This document shows, piece by piece, positions 50,665 through 59,432 of a stretch of 64,000 nucleotides of DNA (position 1 is the first letter of the stretch; every line of letters begins with the position of its first letter). Source of the DNA: Streptomyces sp. HM190. GTDB lineage: Bacteria > Actinomycetota > Actinomycetes > Streptomycetales > Streptomycetaceae. The notes beneath the pieces were generated by a model, which worked only from the letters and a program-made list of their open reading frames with translations, ran no database searches and was not told where the DNA came from. The stretch is taken from assembly GCF_009857135.1 (NCBI RefSeq), contig NZ_CP047318.1, positions 1,550,001 to 1,614,000 of the forward strand. Reading direction: 5' to 3'. The position numbers were made by a program, and so were the translations under genes.

Positions 50665-51633
50665 CTATGTGACGTCGTCGTAGCCGTTGATCCGTTCGCG
50701 CTCGGCTTCCGGCGAGGGCGAGGGCGACGGCAGTGCCCGGCTCGCCGAGACAGCCTCGACCTCACCCACTTCTTCCGGAGTGAGATCGAGCTCGGAGGCC
50801 TCGTCGTCCCCAGGCTTCATGGCTTCGACGCGGGCCCGGCGCCTGTCGTTGGTCAGCGCGATGCCCGTGGCGATGAAGTACAGCACCCAGATGGGACCCG
50901 CCAGCGCGAGCATGGAGATGGGGTCGGTGCTGGGGGTGGCGATCGCCGCGAAGAGCGTGATGCCGAGGATCATGCCGCGCCACCAGCCGGCCATCCTCTT
51001 GCCGGAGAGCACCCCACCGAAGTTCAGCATCACGAGCAGCAGCGGCAGCTCGAAGGAAAGGCCGAAGACGACGATCATCCGCATGATCAGGTTCAGCAGA
51101 TCATCGAGCGGCAGCTGGTTGTCGCTTCCGATGATCGAGAACTCCAGCATGACCGACGCCATCTTGGGCAGCGACCAGTAGGCGAAGTACGAGCCAGCGA
51201 GGAACAGCGGGAAACCCGCCGCCACGAAACTGAGGCCGTACTTCTTCTCGTTCCGGTGCAGGCCCGGTGCTACGAAAGCCCAGAGCTGGTAGAGCCAGAC
51301 CGGGGTGGCGAGCACGACACCCGACGACAGCGAGACCGTCAGAGCGAGCGTGAACGGGCTCAGCAGACCGTTCTGAACGATGCGGGCACAACTGGTCTGG
51401 CTACTGTCCTTCGCGAGTTCGGCGAAGCTGTACTGGCATCCCACCGCTTGGAGAATGGGATCTGTGAAGAACTGGATGATGTCCTTGTAGAACATCGCCG
51501 CGAGAACCGTCGTGACGACGATGGCCAGAAGGCTCTTGACAAGGCGGTTCCGTAGCTCGCGCAGGTGCTCCGCGAGGGGCATTCGCCCCTCCGGATCCTT
51601 GTTCTTCTCCGTCTTGCGGGCAGACTTGAGCAA
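50665..51633 (-). CDS. tatC: Sec-independent (Tat) translocase subunit TatC
   Basis: A 322-residue membrane protein with six helices, core receptor of the twin-arginine pathway. MPLAEHLRELRNRLVKSLLA with the conserved Glu, LYQLWAFVAPGLHRNEKKY (F-x-x-P-G-L), and SFELPLLLVMLNFGGVLSG are TatC signatures. A Ser/Pro/Glu-rich C-terminal tail of ~60 residues follows. The start appears to be TTG at 51633 behind GAGG; MPLAEHLR could be an internal alternative. 50 bases downstream of tatA in the same operon. Confidence 0.97.
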   Translation of the reverse strand: MLKSARKTEKNKDPEGRMPLAEHLRELRNRLVKSLLAIVVTTVLAAMFYKDIIQFFTDPILQAVGCQYSFAELAKDSSQTSCARIVQNGLLSPFTLALTVSLSSGVVLATPVWLYQLWAFVAPGLHRNEKKYGLSFVAAGFPLFLAGSYFAYWSLPKMASVMLEFSIIGSDNQLPLDDLLNLIMRMIVVFGLSFELPLLLVMLNFGGVLSGKRMAGWWRGMILGITLFAAIATPSTDPISMLALAGPIWVLYFIATGIALTNDRRRARVEAMKPGDDEASELDLTPEEVGEVEAVSASRALPSPSPSPEAERERINGYDDVT

Positions 51634-51683
51634 CCCACGTCCTCATCTCGTGCGGCAGGCCGGATGTCTCGTCCGGCCCTGCG

Positions 51684-51971
51684 TCAGCGCTTGGTCGTGT
51701 CCGTCGGCTCCGCCACCGGGCGGGAGCTGGTCACGTCACCGGGGGCAGCCTGGATGGTGCGCTGAGCGGGGGTCTCGCCGTTCGCGTGCGGCGGCGCGGC
51801 CGAGGTGGTGGCGTCCTCCTGGCCGTCGCTCTTCATGGCCTTCGCCTCGCTCTTGAGGATGCGGGCGGACTTGCCGAGGGAGCGCGCCATGTCCGGGAGC
51901 TTCTTCGCACCGAACAGCAGGATGATGACGACGAGGATCAGAATGATCTCGGTGGGGCCGAGCCTACCCAT
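51684..51971 (-). CDS. tatA: Tat translocase subunit TatA
   Basis: A 95-residue protein: N-terminal membrane helix (LGPTEIILILVVIILLFGAK), the FGAKKLPDMARSLGKS hinge and amphipathic helix, then a charged, Thr/Pro-rich tail. It oligomerises to form the protein-conducting element for folded Tat substrates such as the twin-arginine protein at 1474-2730. ATG 51971 lies behind AAGAAGG. Confidence 0.97.
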   Translation of the reverse strand: MGRLGPTEIILILVVIILLFGAKKLPDMARSLGKSARILKSEAKAMKSDGQEDATTSAAPPHANGETPAQRTIQAAPGDVTSSRPVAEPTDTTKR

Positions 51972-52316
51972 AGCTGTCTACCTTCTTCACCGAGGCGGCG
52001 GGTGGGGGCTGTCCGACCGGTCGGACACATGTCCGAACGATCGTACTGGCAGCGATCGTAACGCTCAGGGGTGAATCAGAGGCAATCCCTGTGCGTACTC
52101 CCGATTCGCGCGACCAGGGCCTCGTTCACCGGGCCGCGACAGGCAGCGTACCTGCCGAAGGTATGAGGGTGACAGGGCGAAGTGGCGCAAACCGCACAGG
52201 CTCACCGACTCACAGCAGGCACGCACGTACCTCACAGCGGACACGCTCATACCGCACAGCGCGCTCGCGGAACGAGCCGACCGCGCACAGCGCGCTCACG
52301 GGGGCGGGCGGAGCGC
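51972..52316. other. 345-base gap upstream of tatA with short direct repeats
   Basis: GCACAGCGCGCTC occurs at 52254-52266 and again near 52285-52297, with CACAGCGCGTC variants following. No gene seen; the tatAC promoter is expected here. Confidence 0.45.
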
Positions 52317-52511
52317 TCACAGCGCGTCCACGGAGCGGGCCGCGCTCGCCGTCGCCCGCTCCAGGTCCTCCGCCGCCCGGTTGATCCGCCGCGTCGACTC
52401 GGCGACCTGCCTGCCCAGACGCTGGGCCTCGACGAAGACCCGGACGGCGAGCACCCCCAGCACGGCGAGCCCCAGAAAACCCATAGCGACGGCGAACATC
52501 GGCCAGAACAT
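52317..52511 (-). CDS. small membrane protein with coiled-coil tail
   Basis: A 64-residue protein: one N-terminal membrane helix (MFAVAMGFLGLAVLGVLAVR) and an amphipathic helix (EAQRLGRQVAESTRRINRAA) that could form a coiled coil. Such proteins recur next to tatA-pafBC in streptomycetes; function unknown. ATG 52511 is 10 bases after the zinc-ribbon gene stop, so it is probably the last gene of the pafBC transcript. Confidence 0.8.
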   Translation of the reverse strand: MFWPMFAVAMGFLGLAVLGVLAVRVFVEAQRLGRQVAESTRRINRAAEDLERATASAARSVDAL

Positions 52512-52521
52512 AGCGACGACC

Positions 52522-52863
52522 CTAGCCCGGCGAATGCAGCCGCAGCGTCCGCACGCCGCCCCCGGTCAGCAGCTCGACGATGCGCTCGCCGGCCGGTTTG
52601 CGGACGGCGACACCACACTCGGGGCAGGTGAAGGAGTAGAACGTGGTCTTGCTGGTGGCGCCGATGGCCAGCCGCAGCGCGCTCGCGCCGAGCTCGACGT
52701 TCGCCCGGCAGTCGGGGCACCCGGCCCTGAACACCACGTCGGCCACCCGCTTCATGCCCGCGAACGCGACCGCCGCAGTCATCTCCTGCACACCCTGCAG
52801 GGTCTGCAGGCCCTGAACACCCTGCAGACCCTGCACACCAGACACAACCGACCCGCCGTTCAC
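52522..52863 (-). CDS. zinc-ribbon protein coupled to pafC
   Basis: A 113-residue protein with two CxxC knuckles, CPDC and CPEC (~residues 49-80), a zinc ribbon, and a repetitive N-terminus (SGVQGLQGVQGLQTLQGVQE). GTG 52863 overlaps the pafC stop (GTGA) and has AGGAG eight bases upstream, so the longer start is preferred over ATG 52782 (86 residues), whose only AGGAG abuts the codon. Function unknown; operon position links it to the PafBC stress regulators. Confidence 0.75.
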   Translation of the reverse strand: MNGGSVVSGVQGLQGVQGLQTLQGVQEMTAAVAFAGMKRVADVVFRAGCPDCRANVELGASALRLAIGATSKTTFYSFTCPECGVAVRKPAGERIVELLTGGGVRTLRLHSPG

Positions 52864-53939
52864 AGCCCTCGCTCCTGTCTGTCGTCCTGCCGCTCCCCCG
52901 CTCCACCGGGCACACCCGACGCACCGAACGGGGCGTCGAGCCCGTCGTACGCCGCCATGACCTCGTCGTAGGCCGCCAGGGCCTCGCGCGCCGCCCGGCG
53001 GGCGCTGTCGGCCAGGTCCCGGGGCGAGACGATCCGGCCGTCCGGTCCGAGCCGCAGCGCCAGCCGCCGCAGCGAGGCGGGGTCGGGGGTGCGCAGGGTG
53101 ATGCGCAGACCGCCGTCCGGGAGCTCCTCGGCGCTGTCGTGCGGGTAGTACTCGGCGACCCACCGCCCGCCGGGTCCGACCTCGACGACGACCTCCGGGT
53201 CCTCGGCGGCGGGCTGCACCAGCGCCTCCGACAGGTCCCGCAACTCGATCTCGGGCGGCGCGGACGGCTCGTCGAGGATCTTGATCTCGGCGACCCGGTC
53301 CAGGCGGAACGTCCGGCGCGCCTCCGAGCGGCGGCACCACGCCTCGACGTAGGTGTGCCCCACGCTGACCAGGCGGATCGGGTCGATCTCCCGCTCGGTG
53401 ACCTCGTCGCGGGCCGGCGAGTAGTAGCGGATCCACAGCCGTCGGCGCTCCGAGATGGCCCGGTCGACGTCGGCGAAGACACCGCCCTCCGACTCGAAGG
53501 TCACCGACAGCCGGGAACTGGCACCGGCGGCCTCACCCGCGGCCGCCTCCACCTTGGCGGTGGCCCGCAGCAGCGCCTGCCGGTCGCTCTCGCGCAGCCC
53601 GGGCAGCGTGGCGACCGCGCGGGCGGCCACGAGCAGGGCGGTGGCCTCGTCGGCGGCCAGCCGCAGCGGCTCGGCGGCCTCCGCCCCGAGCGCGGCCGGG
53701 TTGTGCCACCAGATCCGCTCGCCGTCGGTGTCGATGTCGAGCAGGTCACCGCCGCGGAAGCTGGTCCCGCACATGGGCAGCACGTCGAGGTCCGACACCA
53801 GCTCGTCCTCGCTGATCCCGAAGGCGCGCGCCACGTCCTCGATACGGGCGCCGGGGCGCTCGCGCAGGTACGTCACCAGGGAGAGCATCCGCCGGGTCTG
53901 GTCGATGGCGTTCGCCGGCCGGGCCGGTTTTCCCACCAC
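52860..53939 (-). CDS. pafC: WYL-domain regulator PafC
   Basis: A 359-residue protein: N-terminal helix-turn-helix (RMLSLVTYLRERPGARIEDV, ARAFGISEDELVSDLDVLPM) and a WYL domain (~residues 170-250: RLWIRYYSPARDEVTEREID, VEAWCRRSEARRTFRLDRV). PafBC heterodimers activate the mycobacterial RecA-independent DNA-damage response; the same role is likely here. GTG 53939 behind GAGGGG is chosen; TTG 53957, overlapping the pafB stop, is in frame. Confidence 0.93.
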   Translation of the reverse strand: MVGKPARPANAIDQTRRMLSLVTYLRERPGARIEDVARAFGISEDELVSDLDVLPMCGTSFRGGDLLDIDTDGERIWWHNPAALGAEAAEPLRLAADEATALLVAARAVATLPGLRESDRQALLRATAKVEAAAGEAAGASSRLSVTFESEGGVFADVDRAISERRRLWIRYYSPARDEVTEREIDPIRLVSVGHTYVEAWCRRSEARRTFRLDRVAEIKILDEPSAPPEIELRDLSEALVQPAAEDPEVVVEVGPGGRWVAEYYPHDSAEELPDGGLRITLRTPDPASLRRLALRLGPDGRIVSPRDLADSARRAAREALAAYDEVMAAYDGLDAPFGASGVPGGAGERQDDRQERGL

Positions 53940-53953
53940 GTTCTTACGTCCCC

Positions 53954-54907
53954 TCAACCCTTGGCCACGGCACGCAGCCGGTCCACCACGTCGGCCCGCA
54001 GCTCGGCGGGGTCCAGGACGACCACGTCGGGCCCGAACTCGACCAGCCAGGCATCCAGACCGTGCCCGTACGGAATCTCCAACTCGTCCCAGCCGTCACC
54101 GAGTTCCCGCACGGCGGTGGCCCTGGCCCGCAGCGGGTAACCGGCGCCCGCGCGGAGCCGGATCCGCGCCGAGCGGTCGGCGGTCTCCCCCGCCCAGCTC
54201 GCGACGGTCTCCCGTACCGTGACGACGTCCGGGACCTCGGCGGTGAAGGCGCCGCCCCGGCTGCGCACCTTGCCGGTGATCCGCGACAGCCGGAAGACCC
54301 GCTCGGCACCCCGGTCCCGGTCGAATCCGGCGAGGTACCAGTGGCCGCGCCAGCACTCCAGCGCCCACGGCTCCACATGGCGGGGCTCGGGGCGGGCGGC
54401 GGTGGCCTTGCGGTACTCGAACACCACCGGGCGGCGGTCCCGGCAGGCCAGCATCAGCGGCTCGAAGGCGGCCTCGTGCACCGGGATGCGCGGCTCCAGC
54501 GCCCCGTGGGCCTCGTAGGGGTCGACGTCCTCCGGAAGGCCGGCCGCGCGCAGCTTCTGCAGGGCGCCGCTCGCGGCACCGGCGAGCCGGGCCTGCTGCC
54601 ACACCTTGGCGGCGAGCCCCAGGGCGGCGGCCTCCTCGGCGTCGAGGGTGATGGGCGGAAGGCTGTTGCTGTCGCGGCGGGCCTGATAGCCGACCTCGCC
54701 GTCGAGGTTCTCCACCGTCTCGATGACCAGGCCGAGTTCGCGCAGATCGTCCTTGTCGCGCTCGAACATGCGGTTGAAGGAGTCGTCGGACCCGGCTTCC
54801 AGATAGGCCTCGATGGACTCCCGCAGCTCGCGCTTGCTGAGCGGTCGGCGCGTCCCCAGCAGACACAGCGCCAGGTTCATCAACCGCTCGGCCTTGGCAA
54901 TGGCCAT
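53954..54907 (-). CDS. pafB: WYL-domain regulator PafB
   Basis: A 317-residue paralogue and partner of PafC. The helix-turn-helix part (ERLMNLALCLLGTRRPLSKR, ESIEAYLEAG, DKDDLRELGLVIETVE) is followed by a WYL domain (RRPVVFEYRKATAARPEPRH, HVEPWALECWRGHWYLAGFD). ATG 54907. First gene of the pafBC-zinc-ribbon-small-TM transcript. Its proximity to pafA, three genes upstream, is the usual actinobacterial arrangement. Confidence 0.94.
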   Translation of the reverse strand: MAIAKAERLMNLALCLLGTRRPLSKRELRESIEAYLEAGSDDSFNRMFERDKDDLRELGLVIETVENLDGEVGYQARRDSNSLPPITLDAEEAAALGLAAKVWQQARLAGAASGALQKLRAAGLPEDVDPYEAHGALEPRIPVHEAAFEPLMLACRDRRPVVFEYRKATAARPEPRHVEPWALECWRGHWYLAGFDRDRGAERVFRLSRITGKVRSRGGAFTAEVPDVVTVRETVASWAGETADRSARIRLRAGAGYPLRARATAVRELGDGWDELEIPYGHGLDAWLVEFGPDVVVLDPAELRADVVDRLRAVAKG

Positions 54908-55054
54908 CGACGCCCTTCCCTATGGGTGCTTCTGCGGCACGACCGTACCGCTACCGAGCGTCGCGGCAAAAGCCGAGGGCCCACGCCCGGACAGGCATGG
55001 ACCCCAGGTGGTCGGCTCCGGTCCCAGGACCGGGCCGCTCCGGTCGTACGGTGA

Positions 55055-55426
55055 TCAGACCCCGAGCAGGTCGACCACGAAGATCAGCGTCTCGCCCGGC
55101 TTGATCGCCGGGGTCGGGCTCTGGTTGCCGTAGGCGAGGTGCGCCGGGATGGTCAGCTGGCGGCGGCCGCCGACCTTCATGCCCTGGACGCCCTGGTCCC
55201 AGCCCTTGATGACCCGGCCACCGCCGAGCGGGAAGCGGAACGGCGTACCACGGTTCCAGCTGGCGTCGAACTCCTCGCCGGTACTGAAGGCCACGCCCAC
55301 GTAGTGCACGGTGACGGTCTGGCCCGCCTGCGCGACCTCGCCCTCGCCCTCCCAGATGTCCTTGATCTCAAGGTCCTTCGGGGGCTCGCCACCGGGGAAG
55401 TCGATCTCGGGCTTCTCAATGCTCAC
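55055..55426 (-). CDS. FKBP-type peptidyl-prolyl isomerase
   Basis: A 123-residue cytoplasmic PPIase. VTVHYVGVAFSTGEEFDASW, PFRFPLGGGRVIKGWDQGVQ, GMKVGGRRQLTIPAHLAYGN and LIFVVDLLGV form the complete FKBP domain. It speeds cis-trans isomerisation at proline. GTG 55426 follows AGGAG at nine bases. It sits 61 bases after the two-domain FKBP lipoprotein gene on the same strand, likely one transcript. Confidence 0.95.
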   Translation of the reverse strand: MSIEKPEIDFPGGEPPKDLEIKDIWEGEGEVAQAGQTVTVHYVGVAFSTGEEFDASWNRGTPFRFPLGGGRVIKGWDQGVQGMKVGGRRQLTIPAHLAYGNQSPTPAIKPGETLIFVVDLLGV

Positions 55427-55487
55427 GTCTTCAGGCTCCTGCTCTTGTACGAAAAGACAACGCGGGACAGTCTCGCATCCCGCAGAC

Positions 55488-56480
55488 TCACATCTTCGCG
55501 AGGATGTCCACGGTGAAGACCATCGTGGAGTCCTTCTTGATGTCGCTGCCACTCGGCGGCGTGTCGCCGTAACCCAGCTTCGGCGGGATCACGATCAGCA
55601 GACGGCTGCCCACCTTCTTGCCCGCCATCCCCTGCTGCCAGCCCTTGACGACCTGCTGCATCCCGAACGAGCTGAGCGCGTCCCGGCTGTACGAGGAGTC
55701 GAACTCCTTGCCGGTGTCCCAGATGACGCCCTTGTACTGCACCAGCAGGCTGTCGTCGGCGGCGACCTCCGGACCGTCACCCTCGATGATGTACGTCGAG
55801 GACAGGCCGGCCGGCGGGTCCGTCTTCGGGATGTCGATGGTGGGGGCCTTGCCGTCGGTGTTCGTGCTCACCTTCGGCAGCTTCGCGTCGTTCTGCGGGA
55901 CGTTCTTGCCCTTGGCGGAGCTCTTGGCGTTGAACGTGTCCTGGATGTCCACGACGAAGACCAGCGTGTCGTCGCCCTTGATGCCCGCCTGGGCGTTCCC
56001 CTGGGTGCCGTAGCCCCAGGTCGGCGGCACGGCCATCTCCACCCGACTGCCGGCCTTCTTCCCGGTCAGCGCATAGCGCCAGCCGTCGATGATGCCCCGC
56101 GGCGTCAACTGTAGGACCAGCGGCGTCTTGCGGTCGTAGGAATTGTCGAAGACCTTCGCCGTGTCCCAGATCTGCCCCAGGTAGTTCGCCTGGATGTAGT
56201 CGCCCTCGGCGACCGTCCTGCCGGTGCCCGCGATCACCGTCTTCACCGCCAGGTTCTTCGACGGCTCCCCATTGCCCTTCGCGACGGTCGGCTTCTCGTC
56301 GAACTTCACCCCGGCCGTGATCGCGGGCAGCGGACCGTCCACGATCTTCGGCGGCTTGGCCGCACTCGCCGACGCGGACGGGCTGCTGCTGGCCTTGGCC
56401 GAGTCGGACTTGTCGTCACCACAGGCGGCGAGCGTGACCAGTCCAGCGGGGACAGCGATGAGGAGTGAGCGTCGGCGCAC
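55488..56480 (-). CDS. FKBP lipoprotein with two isomerase domains
   Basis: A 330-residue lipoprotein: signal peptide with lipobox LAAC (C20), then a Ser/Ala linker and two FKBP domains (~75-190 and ~225-330). The first has ANYLGQIWDTAKVFDNSYDR and WRYALTGKKAGSRVEMAVPP; the second VQYKGVIWDTGKEFDSSYSR and WQQGMAGKKVGSRLLIVIPP. It should assist folding of exported proteins outside the membrane. The start is GTG 56480. Confidence 0.93.
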   Translation of the reverse strand: MRRRSLLIAVPAGLVTLAACGDDKSDSAKASSSPSASASAAKPPKIVDGPLPAITAGVKFDEKPTVAKGNGEPSKNLAVKTVIAGTGRTVAEGDYIQANYLGQIWDTAKVFDNSYDRKTPLVLQLTPRGIIDGWRYALTGKKAGSRVEMAVPPTWGYGTQGNAQAGIKGDDTLVFVVDIQDTFNAKSSAKGKNVPQNDAKLPKVSTNTDGKAPTIDIPKTDPPAGLSSTYIIEGDGPEVAADDSLLVQYKGVIWDTGKEFDSSYSRDALSSFGMQQVVKGWQQGMAGKKVGSRLLIVIPPKLGYGDTPPSGSDIKKDSTMVFTVDILAKM

Positions 56481-56542
56481 GGTGAGGGCCTCGTATCGGT
56501 CGATCTTGTCGGATGCGTGCGCGCAACTCTACGGCGTGAGAA

Positions 56543-56571
56543 GGGCGCCGTACGGCAAACGTACGGCGCCC
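56543..56571. terminator. terminator after pafA
   Basis: GGGCGCCGTAC (56543-56553) and GTACGGCGCCC (56561-56571) form an 11-bp stem with a 7-base loop; on minus it is followed by TTCTC. It separates pafA from the FKBP genes. Confidence 0.75.
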
Positions 56572-56646
56572 CGCGTTGCGTTCCGACGGTGACGCGTCCC
56601 ACTCGGGTGAATTCGAGCACGGGAGGCGCACCGGGAACAATCCGGC

Positions 56647-58008
56647 TCACATTCCGGCGATCAGCTTCTCCACCCGGTCGTCCACCGAACGGAACGGGTC
56701 CTTGCACAACACCGTGCGCTGTGCCTGGTCGTTGAGCTTCAGATGCACCCAGTCGACCGTGAAATCCCGGCGCTGTTCCTGCGCCCGCCGGATGAAGTCA
56801 CCACGCAGCCGCGCCCGAGTGGTCTGCGGCGGAACCGACTTGCCCTCGAAGATCTTCAAGTCATTGCAGATCCGGGCGGCTTGACCTTTCCTCTCCAGGA
56901 GGTAGTACAACCCACGACGACGGTGGATGTCGTGATACGCGAGGTCTATCTGCGCGACCCGCGGATGCGACATGGTCATGTTGTGCTTGGCCCGGTACCG
57001 CTCGATGAGCTTGTACTTCATCACCCAGTCGATTTCGGTACCGATCCGGTCGAGGTCCTCGGCCTCGATCGCGTCCAGCGTGCGACCCCACAGCTCCAGG
57101 ACCTGCTCCACGGTGCCCGTGCGGATACCGCGCCGCTCACAGAAGTCCACGGCCTTCTCGAAGTACTCGCGCTGCACCTCCAGCGCGGACGCCTCCCGGC
57201 CACTGGCCAGCCGCACCTTGCGCCGGCCCGTGATGTCATGGCTGACCTCGCGGATCGCCCGGATCGGGTTCTCCAGCGTCAGGTCCCGCATCACCGTGCC
57301 CGCCTCGATCATGCGCAGCACCAGATCGGTCGCACCGACCTTCAGCAGCATGGTCGTCTCGGACATGTTCGAGTCGCCCACGATCACATGGAGGCGACGG
57401 TACCGCTCCGCGTCCGCGTGCGGCTCGTCACGCGTGTTGATGATCGGACGGGAGCGCGTCGTCGCCGAGCTGACACCCTCCCAGATGTGCTCCGCGCGCT
57501 GACTCACGCAGTACACGGCACCACGCGGGGTCTGCAGCACCTTCCCCGCGCCGCACAGCAACTGCCGCGTGACCAGGAAAGGAATGAGGATGTCCGCGAG
57601 CCGGGAGAACTCCCCGTGCCGCGCGACCAGATAGTTCTCGTGGCAACCGTAGGAGTTGCCCGCCGAGTCCGTGTTGTTCTTGAAGAGGTAGACGTCGCCC
57701 GCGATTCCCTCCTCGTGCAGGCGGCGTTCGGCGTCGACCAGCAGTCCTTCCAGAATGCGCTCGCCGGCCTTGTCGTGAGTGACCAGCTCGGTCACGTTGT
57801 CACATTCGGGTGTCGCGTATTCCGGATGTGAGCCCACGTCGAGATAGAGGCGGGCCCCGTTCCGCAGAAACACATTGCTGCTGCGGCCCCATGACACGAC
57901 ACGGCGGAAGAGGTACCGCGCCACCTCGTCAGGAGACAGACGGCGCTGTCCCCTGAACGTGCACGTGACGCCGTACTCGTTCTCCAGCCCGAAAATGCGG
58001 CGGTCCAT
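56647..58008 (-). CDS. pafA: Pup--protein ligase PafA
   Basis: A 453-residue glutamine-synthetase-like ligase that joins the C-terminal Glu of Pup to substrate lysines with [23 protein letters not shown] holds the nucleotide-site Glu; [20 protein letters not shown] carries the catalytic Asp; [40 protein letters not shown] and [20 protein letters not shown] are typical. ATG 58008. It begins nine bases after the MFS stop, suggesting a shared transcript. Confidence 0.97.
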   Translation of the reverse strand: MDRRIFGLENEYGVTCTFRGQRRLSPDEVARYLFRRVVSWGRSSNVFLRNGARLYLDVGSHPEYATPECDNVTELVTHDKAGERILEGLLVDAERRLHEEGIAGDVYLFKNNTDSAGNSYGCHENYLVARHGEFSRLADILIPFLVTRQLLCGAGKVLQTPRGAVYCVSQRAEHIWEGVSSATTRSRPIINTRDEPHADAERYRRLHVIVGDSNMSETTMLLKVGATDLVLRMIEAGTVMRDLTLENPIRAIREVSHDITGRRKVRLASGREASALEVQREYFEKAVDFCERRGIRTGTVEQVLELWGRTLDAIEAEDLDRIGTEIDWVMKYKLIERYRAKHNMTMSHPRVAQIDLAYHDIHRRRGLYYLLERKGQAARICNDLKIFEGKSVPPQTTRARLRGDFIRRAQEQRRDFTVDWVHLKLNDQAQRTVLCKDPFRSVDDRVEKLIAGM

Positions 58009-58017
58009 GACTGAACA

Positions 58018-59277
58018 TTACGCCCGATCCACCGACCTGAAACGGGGTTCGGCAGCACGGTTCGGATCATTTTCCGAGGAGACCGCCACCACCGCACCCC
58101 CCGAGGGAGCAGCCAGAACCCGTCCCGTCGCCAGCAGAACCAGCAACGACACGGCCCCCGCGGCGCCCGGCACCACGAAGCCCCACCGCGTCCCGCCCCA
58201 CTCCACGACCGGCCCCGCCACCGCCGTACCCACCGACTGGCCCACCGTGAACGTCGTCACGATCCACGAGAACGCCTCCGTCACCGTCCCCCGCGGCGCG
58301 TGGCCGTCCACCAGCACGAACCCGCACGCGATCGCCGGCGCCAGGAACACCCCCGCGAGCACCGCCAGCCCCGTCATCCCGACCGGACCCGGCACCAGCG
58401 TCAGCGGCACGTAACAGACCGCCAGGAGCCCCACCAGCACCCGCAGCCGCCGCTCCGGCGGCCCGCTCCACCGCCGCGCCCCGTACGCCGTACCGCCCAC
58501 GAGCGCGCCCAGCCCCACCCCCGCCATCAGCCAGCCGTACACCGCGTCCCCGCCGTGGCCGTCCGCGTACGACACCGCGGCGACCGTGATCGACCCCAGC
58601 GCGATCCCCACGAACAGGAACGCGCCCAGCAGCGCCAGCATCCCCGGCGAGCGCAACGCGCCCAGCCAGTGCGCCTCCCGCGGCGCGGACCGCCAGGCCC
58701 GCGACGGCGGTGACACCACCACCCACAGCGCGCCGAACACCCCGATGACGTTGAGCACGATCAGCGCCGCCGCCGCGGACCACAGCGACACGCACAGCGT
58801 CACCAGCAGCGGTCCCACGGTGAACATGATCTCCTGAGCCACCGCGTCCATCGCATACGCCGTGTGCACCTGCTCCTCCCGGCGCAGGACCGTCGCCCAC
58901 AGGGCCCGCAGCCCGCCCTCCAGCGGAGGCGTGAACAGCCCCGCGACCGCCATGGAGAGATACGCGACCGGCAGCGGCTCCAGACCCGACAGGGCGAAGA
59001 CCGTCATCCCGAGCGCCGATACCAGCGCCGCGGGCAGCTGCACCCGCGGCTGCCCGCGCAGATCCACCAGACGGCCCAGCAGCGGCTGCCCCACCGCGTT
59101 CGCCACGCCGTACACGGCGGCCAGCGCCCCCGCCAGGCTGTACGTCCCGCCCTCCGCGCGCACGAACAGCACGATCGCGATCGCGGCCGTCGCGTTCGGC
59201 AACCGCCCCACCAGCGTGCCCGCCAGCAGACGCGCCGCGTGCCGCGCCCTGAGGATCTCCAGGTATCCGGCTGCCAT
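58018..59277 (-). CDS. MFS transporter
   Basis: A 419-residue transporter with about twelve hydrophobic helices and a long central loop. MAAGYLEILRARHAARLLAG begins the first helix, and SLAGALAAVYGVANAVGQPL with LLGRLVDLRGQPRVQ gives the cytoplasmic motif A-like signature. Substrate unknown, likely efflux. ATG 59277. It is divergent from a LacI regulator with an operator-like site between, and runs into pafA after nine bases. Confidence 0.88.
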   Translation of the reverse strand: MAAGYLEILRARHAARLLAGTLVGRLPNATAAIAIVLFVRAEGGTYSLAGALAAVYGVANAVGQPLLGRLVDLRGQPRVQLPAALVSALGMTVFALSGLEPLPVAYLSMAVAGLFTPPLEGGLRALWATVLRREEQVHTAYAMDAVAQEIMFTVGPLLVTLCVSLWSAAAALIVLNVIGVFGALWVVVSPPSRAWRSAPREAHWLGALRSPGMLALLGAFLFVGIALGSITVAAVSYADGHGGDAVYGWLMAGVGLGALVGGTAYGARRWSGPPERRLRVLVGLLAVCYVPLTLVPGPVGMTGLAVLAGVFLAPAIACGFVLVDGHAPRGTVTEAFSWIVTTFTVGQSVGTAVAGPVVEWGGTRWGFVVPGAAGAVSLLVLLATGRVLAAPSGGAVVAVSSENDPNRAAEPRFRSVDRA

Positions 59278-59346
59278 GTTCCGCCCCTCGGACGACTCTC
59301 GTCGGCTCGTCGGCCCCACCGGTCCGAAGAGACCGACAGGGGAAGT

Positions 59347-59358
59347 GTTACGTATAAC
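59347..59358. promoter_or_regulatory. candidate LacI operator between MFS and lacI-type genes
   Basis: GTTA-CGTA-TAAC (59347-59358) is an inverted repeat within ACGTATAACGT, with a related ACGTA at 59371. Its position between divergent genes suits control by the LacI-type protein. Confidence 0.4.
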
Positions 59359-59432
59359 GTCTTCTGCCATACGTACCATGAGCCCGGACGACGAGTCCAT
59401 ACGCACGAGTCCGACGAAGGAGCGCGCACACG

